64,000 nt of DNA from Mycolicibacterium diernhoferi (GTDB lineage: Bacteria > Actinomycetota > Actinomycetes > Mycobacteriales > Mycobacteriaceae), in contig NZ_CP080332.1 of assembly GCF_019456655.1 (NCBI RefSeq), positions 5,146,001 through 5,210,000 of the forward strand, given 5' to 3'. The notes under the pieces were generated by a model. The model was not told the DNA's origin, did not search any database, and saw only the letters and a program-made list of their open reading frames with translations. Positions within the stretch are counted from its first letter, which is position 1, and each line of letters starts with the position of its first letter. Both the position numbers and the translations under genes were made by a program. This document shows, in pieces, positions 35,911 through 44,746 of this stretch.

Positions 35911-36674
35911 TCGGCATGAAGCTCTTGCCGCCCGCACTCACCACCGCGGCGTTGCTCGTGACGTGGGAATTGCTCTCGCTCAGTGGGGTATTCCCACCAG
36001 AGCTCCCACCGGTCTCCACGGTCGCGGCCTGGCTGCTGGCCAACCTCACCACCGCAGATCTGTGGACCGTGATGGGACTGACCTTGATGCACTGGGGCGC
36101 CGCTCTGACCGTCGGGATCGTGGCCGGCACGGCGATCGGCGCCGCCATGGCGTCCATACCGGCAGTCAACGAACTGTTGATCGGCACCGTGGAGTTCTTC
36201 CGCCCCATTCCCGTAGTGGTGTATCTGCCCATCATGCTGTTGCTGTTCGGGGCACGACCCCAGGTCGTGGTCATCCTGGCAGCGGTGGCCGCCACCTGGC
36301 CGGTCCTGTTACAAACCCTCTACGGGATCAAAGCCGTCGACCCGGTGACCGTGGACACCGCACGCGTCTACGGATTGACGGCGCTGCAGCGGCTCGCGTG
36401 GGTCACCGTGCCCAGTGCGCTGCCCTTCTTCGGCACGGGCGTGCGCATTGCGTCGTCCATCACCCTGCTCGCGGTCATCGCCGTCGAACTGATCGGCGCC
36501 GTCCCCGGGCTGGGTAACACGCTGAACACCTACGCCGCCAACGGAATCTACGCTGCGACCTACGGGGTGATCGTTTTGACCGGACTACTGGGGGTACTGC
36601 TGAATGCGGTGTTCGAACGACTGGAACACCGCGCGCTGCGGTGGCACCCCGCACACCGGGTGGTCACGATATGA
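35907..36674 (+). CDS. ABC transporter permease 1 (SsuC/TauC-like)
   Basis: This 255-residue protein has about six membrane helices of the BPD_transp_1 family. GTVEFFRPIPVVVYLPIMLLL precedes the EAA-type coupling loop (VDTARVYGLTALQRLAWVTVPSALP). GTG 35907 overlaps the lipoprotein stop (GTGA); ATG 35916 is possible. It differs from the next permease, so the membrane part of this transporter appears to be a heterodimer. Confidence 0.83.
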   Translation: MIGMKLLPPALTTAALLVTWELLSLSGVFPPELPPVSTVAAWLLANLTTADLWTVMGLTLMHWGAALTVGIVAGTAIGAAMASIPAVNELLIGTVEFFRPIPVVVYLPIMLLLFGARPQVVVILAAVAATWPVLLQTLYGIKAVDPVTVDTARVYGLTALQRLAWVTVPSALPFFGTGVRIASSITLLAVIAVELIGAVPGLGNTLNTYAANGIYAATYGVIVLTGLLGVLLNAVFERLEHRALRWHPAHRVVTI

Positions 36675-37438
36675 GCACCATGGCGAGGACCGGCTTACGT
36701 CTCGTGATCCCGGTGGCGCTGGTCCTGCTGTGGTGGGCGACGTCGGTGGGCAGCACCTCACCCTTCTACCCGCCGCTACCCGATGTGTTCGAATCATTCG
36801 GCGAGACATGGATATTCGCTCAGCTCTCCGCCGACGTTATCCCCAGTCTTCGCCGACTGCTGATCGCTCTGGTGCTGGCAACGGCGACCGGGGTGGCCGC
36901 CGGAGTAGCACTGGGGCGTAGCCGGAGGTTGGCCGACGCCCTCAACCCACTCGTGCAGTTCGGCCGCTCCATACCCGGCACCGCCCTGGTGCCGATCAGC
37001 GTCCTGCTGTTCGGCATCGGCGACAACGCCAAGATCGTGGTCATCGGATTCGTCTGCCTGTTCCCGGTTTTGCTCAATACCGTCGACGCGGTACGCGGCG
37101 TGGACCCCCAGTTGGAGGATGTGGCCAGGAGTTTTCGGCTGACCCGGACCCAACGGCTGACACACATCCTGCTGCCATCCGCGGCACCACAGATCACCGC
37201 CGGCATCCGGACGGCGTTGGGCATCGGCTTCATCATGATGGTCATCACCGAGCTTTACGCCACGGCCAACGGCATCGGATTCGTCACCATGAGCGCGCGC
37301 AACGCGTTCGACATACCCCAGATGTGGGCAGGCACAGTGCTCCTCGGCCTTCTCGGAGTGACACTGAGCGCACTGTTCGCCCTCGCGGAGCGGCGCGTTC
37401 TGCGCTGGCATATCGGCATGACCGAAAGGAATCATTGA
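36671..37438 (+). CDS. ABC transporter permease 2 (SsuC/TauC-like)
   Basis: This 255-residue membrane protein of the same family has RRLLIALVLATATGVAAGVALG early, GRSIPGTALVPISVLLFGIGDNAK, and the coupling loop LEDVARSFRLTRTQRLTHILLPSAAPQ. ATG 36671 overlaps the preceding stop by 4 nt, and its stop overlaps the ATPase start (TGATG). Its sequence is clearly distinct from permease 1, so it is not a simple local duplication product. Confidence 0.85.
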   Translation: MSTMARTGLRLVIPVALVLLWWATSVGSTSPFYPPLPDVFESFGETWIFAQLSADVIPSLRRLLIALVLATATGVAAGVALGRSRRLADALNPLVQFGRSIPGTALVPISVLLFGIGDNAKIVVIGFVCLFPVLLNTVDAVRGVDPQLEDVARSFRLTRTQRLTHILLPSAAPQITAGIRTALGIGFIMMVITELYATANGIGFVTMSARNAFDIPQMWAGTVLLGLLGVTLSALFALAERRVLRWHIGMTERNH

Positions 37439-38193
37439 TGCTGTCCGTCAAGAACATCCACCGGACCTACGGAACAGGAAACCAGCAGGTCGAAGCGATC
37501 CGTGACCTCAGCCTGGACGCCGACGCCGGGGAATTCGTCTGCATTGTCGGGCCGTCCGGGGCGGGTAAGACCACGCTGCTGAAGTGCCTGAGTGGCCTGA
37601 TGACGCCGACGACAGGCACTGTCGTACTCGACGGTGAGCTCGTCACCGAGCCGCCGGAGAAAATGGCCTCGGTGTTCCAGGATTACAGTCGCTCGCTGAT
37701 GCCGTGGCTGACCGTCGACCGTAACGTTGCCCTGCCGCTGCGCAACAAGTTCCCGTCGCCGGCCGACCGTAAGCAGCGGGTGGCCAGGGCGCTCGACGAG
37801 GTGGGGTTGACCGGGTTCGGCACCCGCTACCCGTGGCAGCTCTCCGGCGGCATGCAGCAGCGGGTGGCAATCGCCCGCGGCCTGGCCTACCAACCCGAGA
37901 TACTGCTGCTCGACGAGCCTTTCGCGTCAGTCGACGCCCAAACGCGGGCCGACCTGGAGGACCTCGTTCAGCAGGTGCAGATCGCCACCGGTGTCACCAT
38001 GGTGCTGGTCACCCATGACATCGACGAAGCGGTGTACCTCGGCGACCGCATCGTGGTGATGTCGGCCAGACCGAGCGTAGTGCTGGAAACGGTGCCGGTG
38101 GATTTGCCCAGGCCCCGCAACCAACTCACCACCAAGGCTCTTCCACAGTTCGCCGAACTGCGGGCACACGTTCTGAGCCTGGTCAGGAGTTGA
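37438..38193 (+). CDS. ABC transporter ATP-binding protein (SsuB/TauB-like)
   Basis: This 251-residue nucleotide-binding subunit has Walker [12 protein letters not shown], the Q-loop [12 protein letters not shown], signature [15 protein letters not shown], Walker [13 protein letters not shown] and the switch His in [15 protein letters not shown]. The VTHDIDEA form is typical of the nitrate/sulfonate/taurine subfamily. It overlaps the upstream permease by one base and is followed by the sugar-dehydrogenase-like lipoprotein. Confidence 0.92.
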   Translation: MLSVKNIHRTYGTGNQQVEAIRDLSLDADAGEFVCIVGPSGAGKTTLLKCLSGLMTPTTGTVVLDGELVTEPPEKMASVFQDYSRSLMPWLTVDRNVALPLRNKFPSPADRKQRVARALDEVGLTGFGTRYPWQLSGGMQQRVAIARGLAYQPEILLLDEPFASVDAQTRADLEDLVQQVQIATGVTMVLVTHDIDEAVYLGDRIVVMSARPSVVLETVPVDLPRPRNQLTTKALPQFAELRAHVLSLVRS

Positions 38194-38195
38194 CG

Positions 38196-39269
38196 ATGAC
38201 GACCAGATGGATGCCGACGGTCATCGCAACGTTGGCCCTGACCACCGGATGTGGGCAAGCACCGACGAATCCAGTTCCGTCGATCGGGCAGGTCACCGAA
38301 CTCGCCACCGGTCTGCGGATGCCGTGGGGACTAACCTTCCTGCCCGACTCCTCGGCGCTGGTGTCGAGCCGCGACACCGGCGAGATCCACCGGATCTCCC
38401 CCGACGGCCGCACCGTCACACCGGTCGGGGTCGTGACCGACGTGCCGCAGACTGCCGAAGGCGGTCTGCTCGGCTTGGCGAGCTCACCCGATTTCGCGGT
38501 TAATCGGACCGTCTTCGCCTATGTCTCAGGAGAACCCAGCAACCGAGTGGTGGCGCTGGAGTTCGACAGGTCGGTGTCCTCGTTCACCGTCGGCCCGGCG
38601 ATCATCGACGGTATCGCCACGGGCAATCGCCATCACGGTGGCCGCCTGACCTTCGACCCGGACGACAACCTGTGGGTCGGCACCGGGGACGCCTTCAACG
38701 GGTCATATGCTCAGGACCCCACGTCACTGAACGGGAAGGTATTGCGGGTACGCGCCGATGGGTCCCCCGCCGTCGGCAATCCCTTTGGCACACCCGTTTT
38801 CTCGATCGGTCACCGCAACGTCCAAGGCATCGCGTTCGGGCCAGACGGGACGGTGTACGCCTCGGAGTTCGGGCACCGCACCTGGGATGAGGTCAACGTG
38901 CTGCGCCCCGGGGCGAACTACGGCTGGCCGGTCGCCGAAGGCAGCGACGGTGACCTCGGGGAGAATCCGATCGTCACCATCCATCCAGACGACGCATCCC
39001 CGTCGGGACTGGCCTACGCCGGCGGCTCGCTGTGGATGGCGGGTCTTCGGGGCCAGCGGCTCTGGCAGATCCCGGTGTCCGGCGGTCGCACCGCCGGAGA
39101 CCCCGTCGCGCACTTCACCGGCGAATGGGGACGGATCCGCACCGTCGAGGTGGCCCCGGACGGGGCGCTGTGGTTGCTGACCTCGAACACCGACGAGGCC
39201 ACCTGGGGTGGTACCGAACCGCGGCCCGGTGATGACCGGCTGCTCCGGCTGGAACTGCGCGGGTCCTGA
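38196..39269 (+). CDS. PQQ-dependent aldose dehydrogenase-like lipoprotein (soluble GDH/HHIP fold)
   Basis: This 357-residue lipoprotein has a signal with lipobox LALTTGC, then a six-bladed beta-propeller: [17 protein letters not shown], the [23 protein letters not shown] block, [22 protein letters not shown] and [23 protein letters not shown] and the HHGGRL His contribute to PQQ and Ca binding in the aldose dehydrogenase family. It probably oxidises a sugar-like substrate outside the membrane. CAGGAG lies 6 nt before ATG 38196. It is the last gene of the operon. Confidence 0.85.
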   Translation: MTTRWMPTVIATLALTTGCGQAPTNPVPSIGQVTELATGLRMPWGLTFLPDSSALVSSRDTGEIHRISPDGRTVTPVGVVTDVPQTAEGGLLGLASSPDFAVNRTVFAYVSGEPSNRVVALEFDRSVSSFTVGPAIIDGIATGNRHHGGRLTFDPDDNLWVGTGDAFNGSYAQDPTSLNGKVLRVRADGSPAVGNPFGTPVFSIGHRNVQGIAFGPDGTVYASEFGHRTWDEVNVLRPGANYGWPVAEGSDGDLGENPIVTIHPDDASPSGLAYAGGSLWMAGLRGQRLWQIPVSGGRTAGDPVAHFTGEWGRIRTVEVAPDGALWLLTSNTDEATWGGTEPRPGDDRLLRLELRGS

Positions 39270-39388
39270 CCGACGAGCAAACGGCCGGAGAGCAGGCCCC
39301 AGGTCGCCGCGGCCGACCCGCAGGCTGCCCGGTTACTGGCACCGAGTTTGGCCATCGCACTTTCCATGTGATGGCCGGCGGTGCGCAC
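39270..39388 (-). pseudogene. Fragment of a LuxR-family regulator gene (C-terminal end)
   Basis: This stretch is closely similar in DNA to the 3' end of the intact luxR-type gene at 41596-42603. On the minus strand it reads VRTAGHHMESAMAKLGAS, then NRAACGSAAATWGLLSGRLL, as in the intact copy, and breaks off abruptly at 39388. The rest of the gene is absent. It directly abuts the stop of the lipoprotein gene on one side and a ureF fragment on the other. Confidence 0.85.
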
Positions 39389-39725
39389 GCCACCGCGGTT
39401 GCGCTGTGGCTGCAGTTGCACGACAGCGCTTTTCCGGCCGGCCGGATGGTGCACAGCGACGGCCTGGAGGAGTGGCTGTACCACGACGAGCTGATCGCCT
39501 CCTACAAGCTGTTCGACAACGCCCGCACGGCCTCGGTATCGGCGGGCAGGCAACTGGCGGCCACCGCGTGCGCCGTCGGCATCGCGGCGCGCGGCACCCG
39601 TACCTGATCGCGGTGTGCGGCGGCACCACCGACGCCATGCCGCCGTGGCGGACGGCGTGGCCCCGGCGCTGGAGATCAGCGGGATGCGTCACGAGGAGCG
39701 CACCGCGAGACTGTTCGCCAGCTGA
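39389..39725 (+). pseudogene. Decayed ureF (urease accessory gene) remnant
   Basis: The sequence matches the intact ureF at 48398-49070 in pieces: ATAVALWLQLHDSAFPAGR, then a deletion of about 130 bp. It resumes at DELIASYKLFDNARTASVSAG with a frameshift near 39590, then a second deletion of about 220 bp. It ends with the ureF 3' end (ALEISGMRHEERTARLFAS). It cannot encode UreF. With the luxR fragment it is evidence of a second, mostly deleted urease locus. Confidence 0.88.
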
Positions 39726-39734
39726 GTCGGCCGC

Positions 39735-40649
39735 TCAGCCCAGCGTGAGCGCAACCTTGCCGGGTACCCGCCGGCCCAGCAGCGCATCGATGGCGCCGTC
39801 CAGGTTCTCCCAGGAGTCACGCAGGCCGATCTGGGGGTCCAGTTGTCCGCGTCCGGCCAGATCGACGACGTACTGCAGATCCTCCCCGACCGGCCAGGAG
39901 ACCATGAACGATTTGATTGTGGTGCGCTTCAACATCATTCGTTCGGCCTCGAAGTCGATCGTGGTCTGCGGCCCGGACGCCGAGCCGGTGGCGATCAGCG
40001 TTCCGCCGTCGAGCAGCAGATGGAACGCCTCGGCGAGCATGGTGCCGCCGACATGCTCGAGCACACCGTGTACCGGCGCCACACCGTCGAGCCCGACCAC
40101 GACCTCACCCGCTCCGAGTTCGGCCAGACCGGCGCCCCGCTGCGGGCTGCCCACCGCGGCGATCACGTGTGCCCCGGCCCGCGAAGCCAGCTGCACGGCC
40201 ACCCGGCCGACCCCGCCCGAGGCCCCGGTGATGAGCACCCGCCGCCCGAGCACCGGGCCCAGCCCGCGGATGGTCTGCACGGCGGTCACCCCCGCGACCG
40301 GCAGTGCGGCCGCGGTCTCGAAGTCGACATCGTCCGGCAGCACCGCCACGTTCGCCGAGTTCAGCACCCGTCGCTGCGCCCACCCGCCGGACCAGCCCAG
40401 GCCGGCCACCCGGGTGCCCACCGGCGGACCGGATCCGTCTGCCGCGGCCGTGAGCACGACCCCGGCGCTGTCCCAGCCCGGGACGGAGCCGATCCCGTCG
40501 GCGTTGTCGGCGTGACTGACCTCGCCGAAGTTCAGCGAGATGGCCCGGACCTCGATCAGCAGTTCCTCCGGTCGCGTCGGCACCGGTTCTGCAACCTCTG
40601 CGAACGCGAAGCGGCGGGGCGCATCCGGGTCGAAGACGATGGCCCGCAT
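39735..40649 (-). CDS. Zinc-independent quinone oxidoreductase-like protein (MDR superfamily)
   Basis: This 304-residue medium-chain reductase has the N-terminal GroES-like domain (AIVFDPDAPRRFAF, ISLNFGEVSHADN) and a Rossmann domain with the motif GASGGVGRVAVQLASRAGA. The catalytic zinc ligands of alcohol dehydrogenases are missing, as in quinone oxidoreductases. ATG 40649 overlaps the RidA stop (TGATG), so it is the second gene of the ridA operon. It presumably reduces an electrophilic quinone or enone. Confidence 0.85.
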   Translation of the reverse strand: MRAIVFDPDAPRRFAFAEVAEPVPTRPEELLIEVRAISLNFGEVSHADNADGIGSVPGWDSAGVVLTAAADGSGPPVGTRVAGLGWSGGWAQRRVLNSANVAVLPDDVDFETAAALPVAGVTAVQTIRGLGPVLGRRVLITGASGGVGRVAVQLASRAGAHVIAAVGSPQRGAGLAELGAGEVVVGLDGVAPVHGVLEHVGGTMLAEAFHLLLDGGTLIATGSASGPQTTIDFEAERMMLKRTTIKSFMVSWPVGEDLQYVVDLAGRGQLDPQIGLRDSWENLDGAIDALLGRRVPGKVALTLG

Positions 40650-41083
40650 CAGTTTTCGATGATGGCGGTGACGCGGATCTCGATTCGCATCTGCGGCAGG
40701 CCGAGCGCGGTGACACCGGTCTCGGTCCAGATCGGCGCCCGGTCGCCCATCCGCTTGCGGTACTGATCGGTCATGACCTTGTTGTGCGCGTCGAACGTGG
40801 AGTCCGGTGCGGTGAGGACGTGATACGAGTTCACGTGCACCACATCGCCCCAGGTGGCGCCGGCGGTGGCCAGGGTCCGTTCGACGTTGTCGAACGCCGT
40901 CACGATCTCCTCCTCCAGCGTCGCCGGGAAGTTCAACTCGTCATCCCAGCCGCCCTGCCCGGAAATCTCCACCCGGTTCCCGATCCGGACCGCCTGGCTG
41001 TAGTGCAGCTGGCCCAACACCTTCTCGCCATATCCCGGCGTGACGAAAAATTCCACATCCTGACGTTCTTTCACTTCATGCAT
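40649..41083 (-). CDS. RidA/YjgF family protein
   Basis: This 144-residue protein has the RidA fold: YSQAVRIGNRVEISGQGGW, the TLEEEIVTAFDNVERTLATAGATWGDVVHVNSYHV helix and strand, and the C-terminal RAPIWTETGVTALGLPQMRIEIRVTAII, where the substrate-binding Arg/Glu lie. RidA enzymes hydrolyse reactive enamine/imine intermediates, though this divergent member may have another role. ATG 41083 is inside the palindrome that likely binds the divergent MarR protein, so repression could hit both transcription and start-site access. Confidence 0.85.
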   Translation of the reverse strand: MHEVKERQDVEFFVTPGYGEKVLGQLHYSQAVRIGNRVEISGQGGWDDELNFPATLEEEIVTAFDNVERTLATAGATWGDVVHVNSYHVLTAPDSTFDAHNKVMTDQYRKRMGDRAPIWTETGVTALGLPQMRIEIRVTAIIEN

Positions 41084-41123
41084 GAAGTGAACCGTACACC
41101 TGATCACTTCACGCGTAAAGTGA
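41071..41123. promoter_or_regulatory. Two MarR-type palindromic operators between ridA and marR
   Basis: The perfect 20-bp palindrome TCACTTCATGCATGAAGTGA occupies 41071-41090 and overlaps the ridA start codon. A near-perfect copy, TCACTTCACGCGTAAAGTGA (41104-41123; one mismatched pair), lies just before the marR start at 41129. Their centres are 33 bp apart, about three helical turns, consistent with same-face binding of two MarR dimers. The binding is inferred. Confidence 0.8.
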
Positions 41124-41128
41124 CGGGC

Positions 41129-41599
41129 ATGGACGAGCCCCGTTGGCTGACCCTGCCGGAGAAAGAGGCGTGGACCGGTCTGGTCTCCCTAATGCTGTTG
41201 CTGCCCAACAAACTCGAATCCCCGCTGCGCGAGGTCGACCTGACCCTGTTCGAGTACCTGGTGCTCAGCCACATCTCCGAGGCCCCGGATCGCCGGATCC
41301 GGATGAGCGACTTGGCCTTCCTGGCCAGCGGCTCGCTGTCGCGGCTGTCCAACGTGGTCAAGAGGTTCGAGGCACGCGGCTGGGCGACCCGGTCCCCGGA
41401 TCCCGAGGACGGCCGCTACACCCTCGCCTCGCTCACCGACACCGGGTACGCCCTGGTGGCCGAGGCGGCACCGATCCATGTGCGGGCCGTGCGCGAGCTC
41501 GTCCTGGACCCGCTGACCGCCACCGACCTGGCCGCGCTGACCCGGATCGCGGCGAAACTACGGGTGGTGCCGCCCGGGCTGGAGACCAAACCGGGTTAG
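41129..41599 (+). CDS. MarR-family transcriptional regulator of the ridA operon
   Basis: This 156-residue regulator has the winged helix LTLFEYLVLSHISEAPDRRIRMSDLAFLASGSLSRLSNVVKRFEARGW and the wing DPEDGRYTLASLTDTG. ATG 41129 lies 6 bp after one palindromic operator. Divergent orientation with ridA/quinone reductase and symmetric operators on both sides indicate autoregulation and repression of the enzymes. The stop shares TTAG with the convergent luxR gene. Confidence 0.9.
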   Translation: MDEPRWLTLPEKEAWTGLVSLMLLLPNKLESPLREVDLTLFEYLVLSHISEAPDRRIRMSDLAFLASGSLSRLSNVVKRFEARGWATRSPDPEDGRYTLASLTDTGYALVAEAAPIHVRAVRELVLDPLTATDLAALTRIAAKLRVVPPGLETKPG

Positions 41600-42603
41600 G
41601 CGCTGCGGGCGGCTGTGTCGTTGCCGACGAGCAGCCGACCCGCGAGCAGCCCCCAGGTCACCGCGGCCGAGACGCAGGCCGCCCGGTTACTGGCTCCGAG
41701 CTTGGCCATCGCGCTCTCCATGTGATGGCCGGCGGTACGCACGCTGATGAACAGCTGCGCGGCGATCTGATTGTTGGTCAACCCCTGCGCCGCCAGCGTG
41801 AGCGCGTCCAGTTCCCGCGGCGTGATCGCGAACGGCAACGGCTCGCGGTTGACCAGGATCACCCCGCTCAAGCTGTCCTGGGCGAAACGCGGGGCGGTGT
41901 TGATATGCCGCGCGTGCAGCCAGGTGCTGCCGTCGAACCAGCGGGTCACCTCGGGCCGGAAAGCCAATCCGGGCCCGCGGGCGGCCGACGCCATATCCGC
42001 GACCAGGGCGCGTTCCAGCTCGTGCTCGAACATCTCACCGTGGATCAACAGGTGTGCCTGCCCGGCACCGTCGACCGCCCAGGCCTGCGCCTCGGGCGCC
42101 ACCAGTTCGGCGACCATCCGGGGGCGCACCGAGAAATCCAGGTGTTCGGCGATCTGGGCGCGCAACGCATTGATCTCGGCGACATCGTCATCGCTGGGAT
42201 AGCGCGCATCGTCGCAGTTGACGTGGATGGTGCCCGCATAGGTGCCGTCGGCGGTGACCAGCCGGGCCGACAGTCCCTCGTCGAAACCGGCCGGTACGAA
42301 AACGCCCTGCACCGAATAGGTCTCGCGGTACTCGGGGAAGTCTCGCCAGCGCAGCGCCCCGAGGCCGCGCACCCGCATGGTGTCGAAGAGCGGATCGTGA
42401 TCGATGAACCAGGTGTTCAGGTGCGCCATCACGTTCTCGGGGTAGCCGTGGTTGGCGACCGCGACGTGGCATCGCCGGATCGGATCCCACAGGCTGATCG
42501 CCGAGGCCGAGGACGCGGCCTTCGCACTCAGCGCGTCCAGTATCTCGTGCGCCCGCGTCTCGATCCCGGCCGTGCTGCCCAGCACGTCACCGTATCCGCC
42601 CAT
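41596..42603 (-). CDS. LuxR-family regulator with N-terminal sensor-like domain
   Basis: This 335-residue protein has a GAF/PAS-like N-terminal half (ISLWDPIRRCHVAVANHGY, then NTWFIDHDPLFDTMRVRGLG) and a C-terminal LuxR DNA-binding domain: LPFAITPRELDALTLAAQGLTN, NQIAAQLFISVRTAGHHMESAM and KLGASNRAACVSAA. Many mycobacterial regulators of this type respond to small metabolites. It is divergent from the urea-binding-protein gene at 42806, and a C-terminal fragment of a paralogue accompanies the decayed ureF at 39270. Control of the urease operon is inferred. Confidence 0.86.
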   Translation of the reverse strand: MGGYGDVLGSTAGIETRAHEILDALSAKAASSASAISLWDPIRRCHVAVANHGYPENVMAHLNTWFIDHDPLFDTMRVRGLGALRWRDFPEYRETYSVQGVFVPAGFDEGLSARLVTADGTYAGTIHVNCDDARYPSDDDVAEINALRAQIAEHLDFSVRPRMVAELVAPEAQAWAVDGAGQAHLLIHGEMFEHELERALVADMASAARGPGLAFRPEVTRWFDGSTWLHARHINTAPRFAQDSLSGVILVNREPLPFAITPRELDALTLAAQGLTNNQIAAQLFISVRTAGHHMESAMAKLGASNRAACVSAAVTWGLLAGRLLVGNDTAARSA

Positions 42604-42805
42604 CGGTCATCCTCACCTGTCCGGCCCCTGCGAAAGCATCTTGTTCAGGCCATGTTTCGGCGATGTTTCCGGCCCGCGGCAGCCACGAAACAGTGTGATC
42701 CACAAATGGGAGATTCCTCCCATAGCCTCTTCGCACCCGGAATTCCTACGCTTTGCGGCAACGATCCCAGACCCTGACCTCAGACCCCTCGAAGGCGGCC
42801 TTTTC

Positions 42806-44044
42806 ATGAAACGACTCAGCGCGGGCATTGCGCTCCTCGCGGCGACCACGATCCTGGCGACCGGTTGCGGCAGCCGGGCCGGCGACACCGACACCGCAAC
42901 CGCGGCCGGATGTGTCGACACCTCGGGACCGACCGTCAAGGTCGGGGCGATCAACTCGCTCTCCGGGGGTCTGGCCGTCAGCGAATCGGTGATCCATGAC
43001 GCCATCGTGATGGCCGTCGAGGAGATCAACGCCGGCGGCGGGGTGCTCGGCAAACAGCTGGAACTGCTCTCCGAGGACGGCGCGTCGGAACCCACCACCT
43101 TCGCCGAGAAAGCCCAGAAGCTGGTCAACAGCGACTGTGTCGCAGCGGTTTTCGGCGGCTACACCTCCGCGAGCCGTAAGGCCATGCTGCCGGTCTTCGA
43201 GAACGCCGACGCGCTGCTGTACTACGGCCAGCAGTACGAGGGCCTGGAATCCTCGCCCAACATCTACTACACCGGTGCCACCACCAATCAGCAGATCATC
43301 CCCGCCCTGGACTATCTGAAGGAGCAGGGCGTGACATCGCTGTACCTGGTGGGCAGTGACTACGTGTTCCCGCGCACCTCCAACGCCATCGTCAAGGCCT
43401 ACGCCGCGGCCAACGGTATCGAAATCAAGGGCGAGGACTACGTCCCGCTGGACAGCACCAACTTCTCCACCATCGTCAACAAGATCCGCACCGCCGGTGC
43501 CGATGCCGTGTTCAACGTCGTCGTCGGCGGCTCGCTGACATCCTTCTTCCGCGAGTACAACAGCGCCGGGCTGACACCGGAGGTGATGCCGGTGATGTCG
43601 ATGTGCGTCGGCGAGGAGGAAGTCCGCAGTATCGGTGCCCAGAGCCTGGTCGGGCAGCTGTCCTCGTGGAACTACTACCAGACCCTGGACACCCCGGCCA
43701 ACAACGCCTTCGTCGCCGACTTCAAGGAACGCTTCGGTGCCGACCGGGTGACCTCGGATCCGATGGAATCGGCGTACACCGCCGTGCTGCTGTGGAAAGC
43801 CGCTGTGGAGAAGGCTGATTCGTTCGGGGTGGCCGATATCCAGAGCGCATCCGGCGGGGTCAGCGTGGACGCACCCGAGGGCACCGTCACCATCGACGGC
43901 GAGAACCACCACGTCACCAAGACCGCCCGTATCGGCAAGGTGTCCGGGAACGGATTGATCGAGCAGGTGTGGGAGTCCCCGCAGCCCATCACCCCCGACC
44001 CGTTCCTCAAGGATTACCCCTGGGCCGAAGGCATCACGGGCTGA
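42806..44044 (+). CDS. Urea/short-chain-amide-type substrate-binding lipoprotein (UrtA-like)
   Basis: This 412-residue type I periplasmic-binding protein has a lipoprotein signal (lipobox ILATGC). The mature part matches the urea/amide receptor family: [67 protein letters not shown] and [14 protein letters not shown]. No permease or ATPase genes (UrtBCDE) follow; urease genes do, by a one-base overlap (TGATG) with ureAB. It may work with a transporter encoded elsewhere or act as a sensor. Upstream 42604-42805 is a 202-bp gap with no gene. Confidence 0.85.
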   Translation: MKRLSAGIALLAATTILATGCGSRAGDTDTATAAGCVDTSGPTVKVGAINSLSGGLAVSESVIHDAIVMAVEEINAGGGVLGKQLELLSEDGASEPTTFAEKAQKLVNSDCVAAVFGGYTSASRKAMLPVFENADALLYYGQQYEGLESSPNIYYTGATTNQQIIPALDYLKEQGVTSLYLVGSDYVFPRTSNAIVKAYAAANGIEIKGEDYVPLDSTNFSTIVNKIRTAGADAVFNVVVGGSLTSFFREYNSAGLTPEVMPVMSMCVGEEEVRSIGAQSLVGQLSSWNYYQTLDTPANNAFVADFKERFGADRVTSDPMESAYTAVLLWKAAVEKADSFGVADIQSASGGVSVDAPEGTVTIDGENHHVTKTARIGKVSGNGLIEQVWESPQPITPDPFLKDYPWAEGITG

Positions 44045-44745
44045 TGCACCTCACTCCCAAGGACGAGGACCGGTTGTTGCTGTTCCTGGCGGCCGAACTG
44101 GCCCGAAAGCACCGCGCCGCGGGCCTGGCCCTCAGCTACGCCGAGGCGCGGGCGCTGATCGCCGACGAGGTGGTCGAGGCCGCCCGCGGTGGCGCGAACG
44201 TCGCCGACGCCGCCGCCCACGGTGCGCGCATCCTGACCGACGACGACGTGCTACCCGGCGTGCGCACCCTGCTGGGATCGGTTCAGGTGGAGGCGTTTTT
44301 CGCCGACGGACAGAAGTTGGTGACCGTGCACGACGCCATCGGCCCGGGCAACCGCAGCGCCGCCGATCTGGCGGTGGTGCCGGGCGAAGTGTTGGCCGCC
44401 GAGGGTGAACTGGTACTCAACGCCGGACGTCGCAGCACCACGGTCTCCGTGGAGAACACCGGGGACCGGCCGATCCAGGTCGGTTCGCACTTCCACTTCT
44501 TCGAGACCAACCGGGCGCTGCGCTTCGACCGGCGAGCCGCCTTCGGTATGCGCCTTGACATTCCGTCCGGCACCGCGGTGCGGTTCGAACCGGGCGAGGC
44601 GCAGGAGGTCTCACTGACCACTTATGGCGGTGAGCGTGTGGTGATCGGGCAGAACGATGTCACCAACGCGGCCACCGACACCGTCCCGAACGAGGAGCTC
44701 ATGGCGAACATGCACGCGCTCGGCTTCCTGGATACCGGAGATTGA
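44044..44745 (+). CDS. ureAB: Urease gamma-beta fused subunit (UreA-UreB)
   Basis: This 233-residue protein fuses the gamma subunit (residues 1 to about 100: [55 protein letters not shown]) to the beta subunit (about 125-233: [31 protein letters not shown], and the usual beta-subunit ending [11 protein letters not shown]). Gamma-beta fusions occur in some bacteria such as Helicobacter and certain actinobacteria. It partners with UreC. The ATG overlaps the stop of the upstream lipoprotein. Confidence 0.94.
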   Translation: MHLTPKDEDRLLLFLAAELARKHRAAGLALSYAEARALIADEVVEAARGGANVADAAAHGARILTDDDVLPGVRTLLGSVQVEAFFADGQKLVTVHDAIGPGNRSAADLAVVPGEVLAAEGELVLNAGRRSTTVSVENTGDRPIQVGSHFHFFETNRALRFDRRAAFGMRLDIPSGTAVRFEPGEAQEVSLTTYGGERVVIGQNDVTNAATDTVPNEELMANMHALGFLDTGD

Positions 44746-44746
44746 A

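Noticed and set aside
39368..39607. A 79-residue open frame with UreF-like sequence considered as a functional small gene
   Set aside because: It is truncated by deletion and frameshift relative to the intact ureF and begins inside the luxR fragment; it is a pseudogene piece.
42604..42805. Repeated GAAACAT/ATGTTTC pieces between the luxR and urea-binding-protein genes considered as an operator
   Set aside because: The copies are short and irregular, with no convincing dyad; not called as a site.
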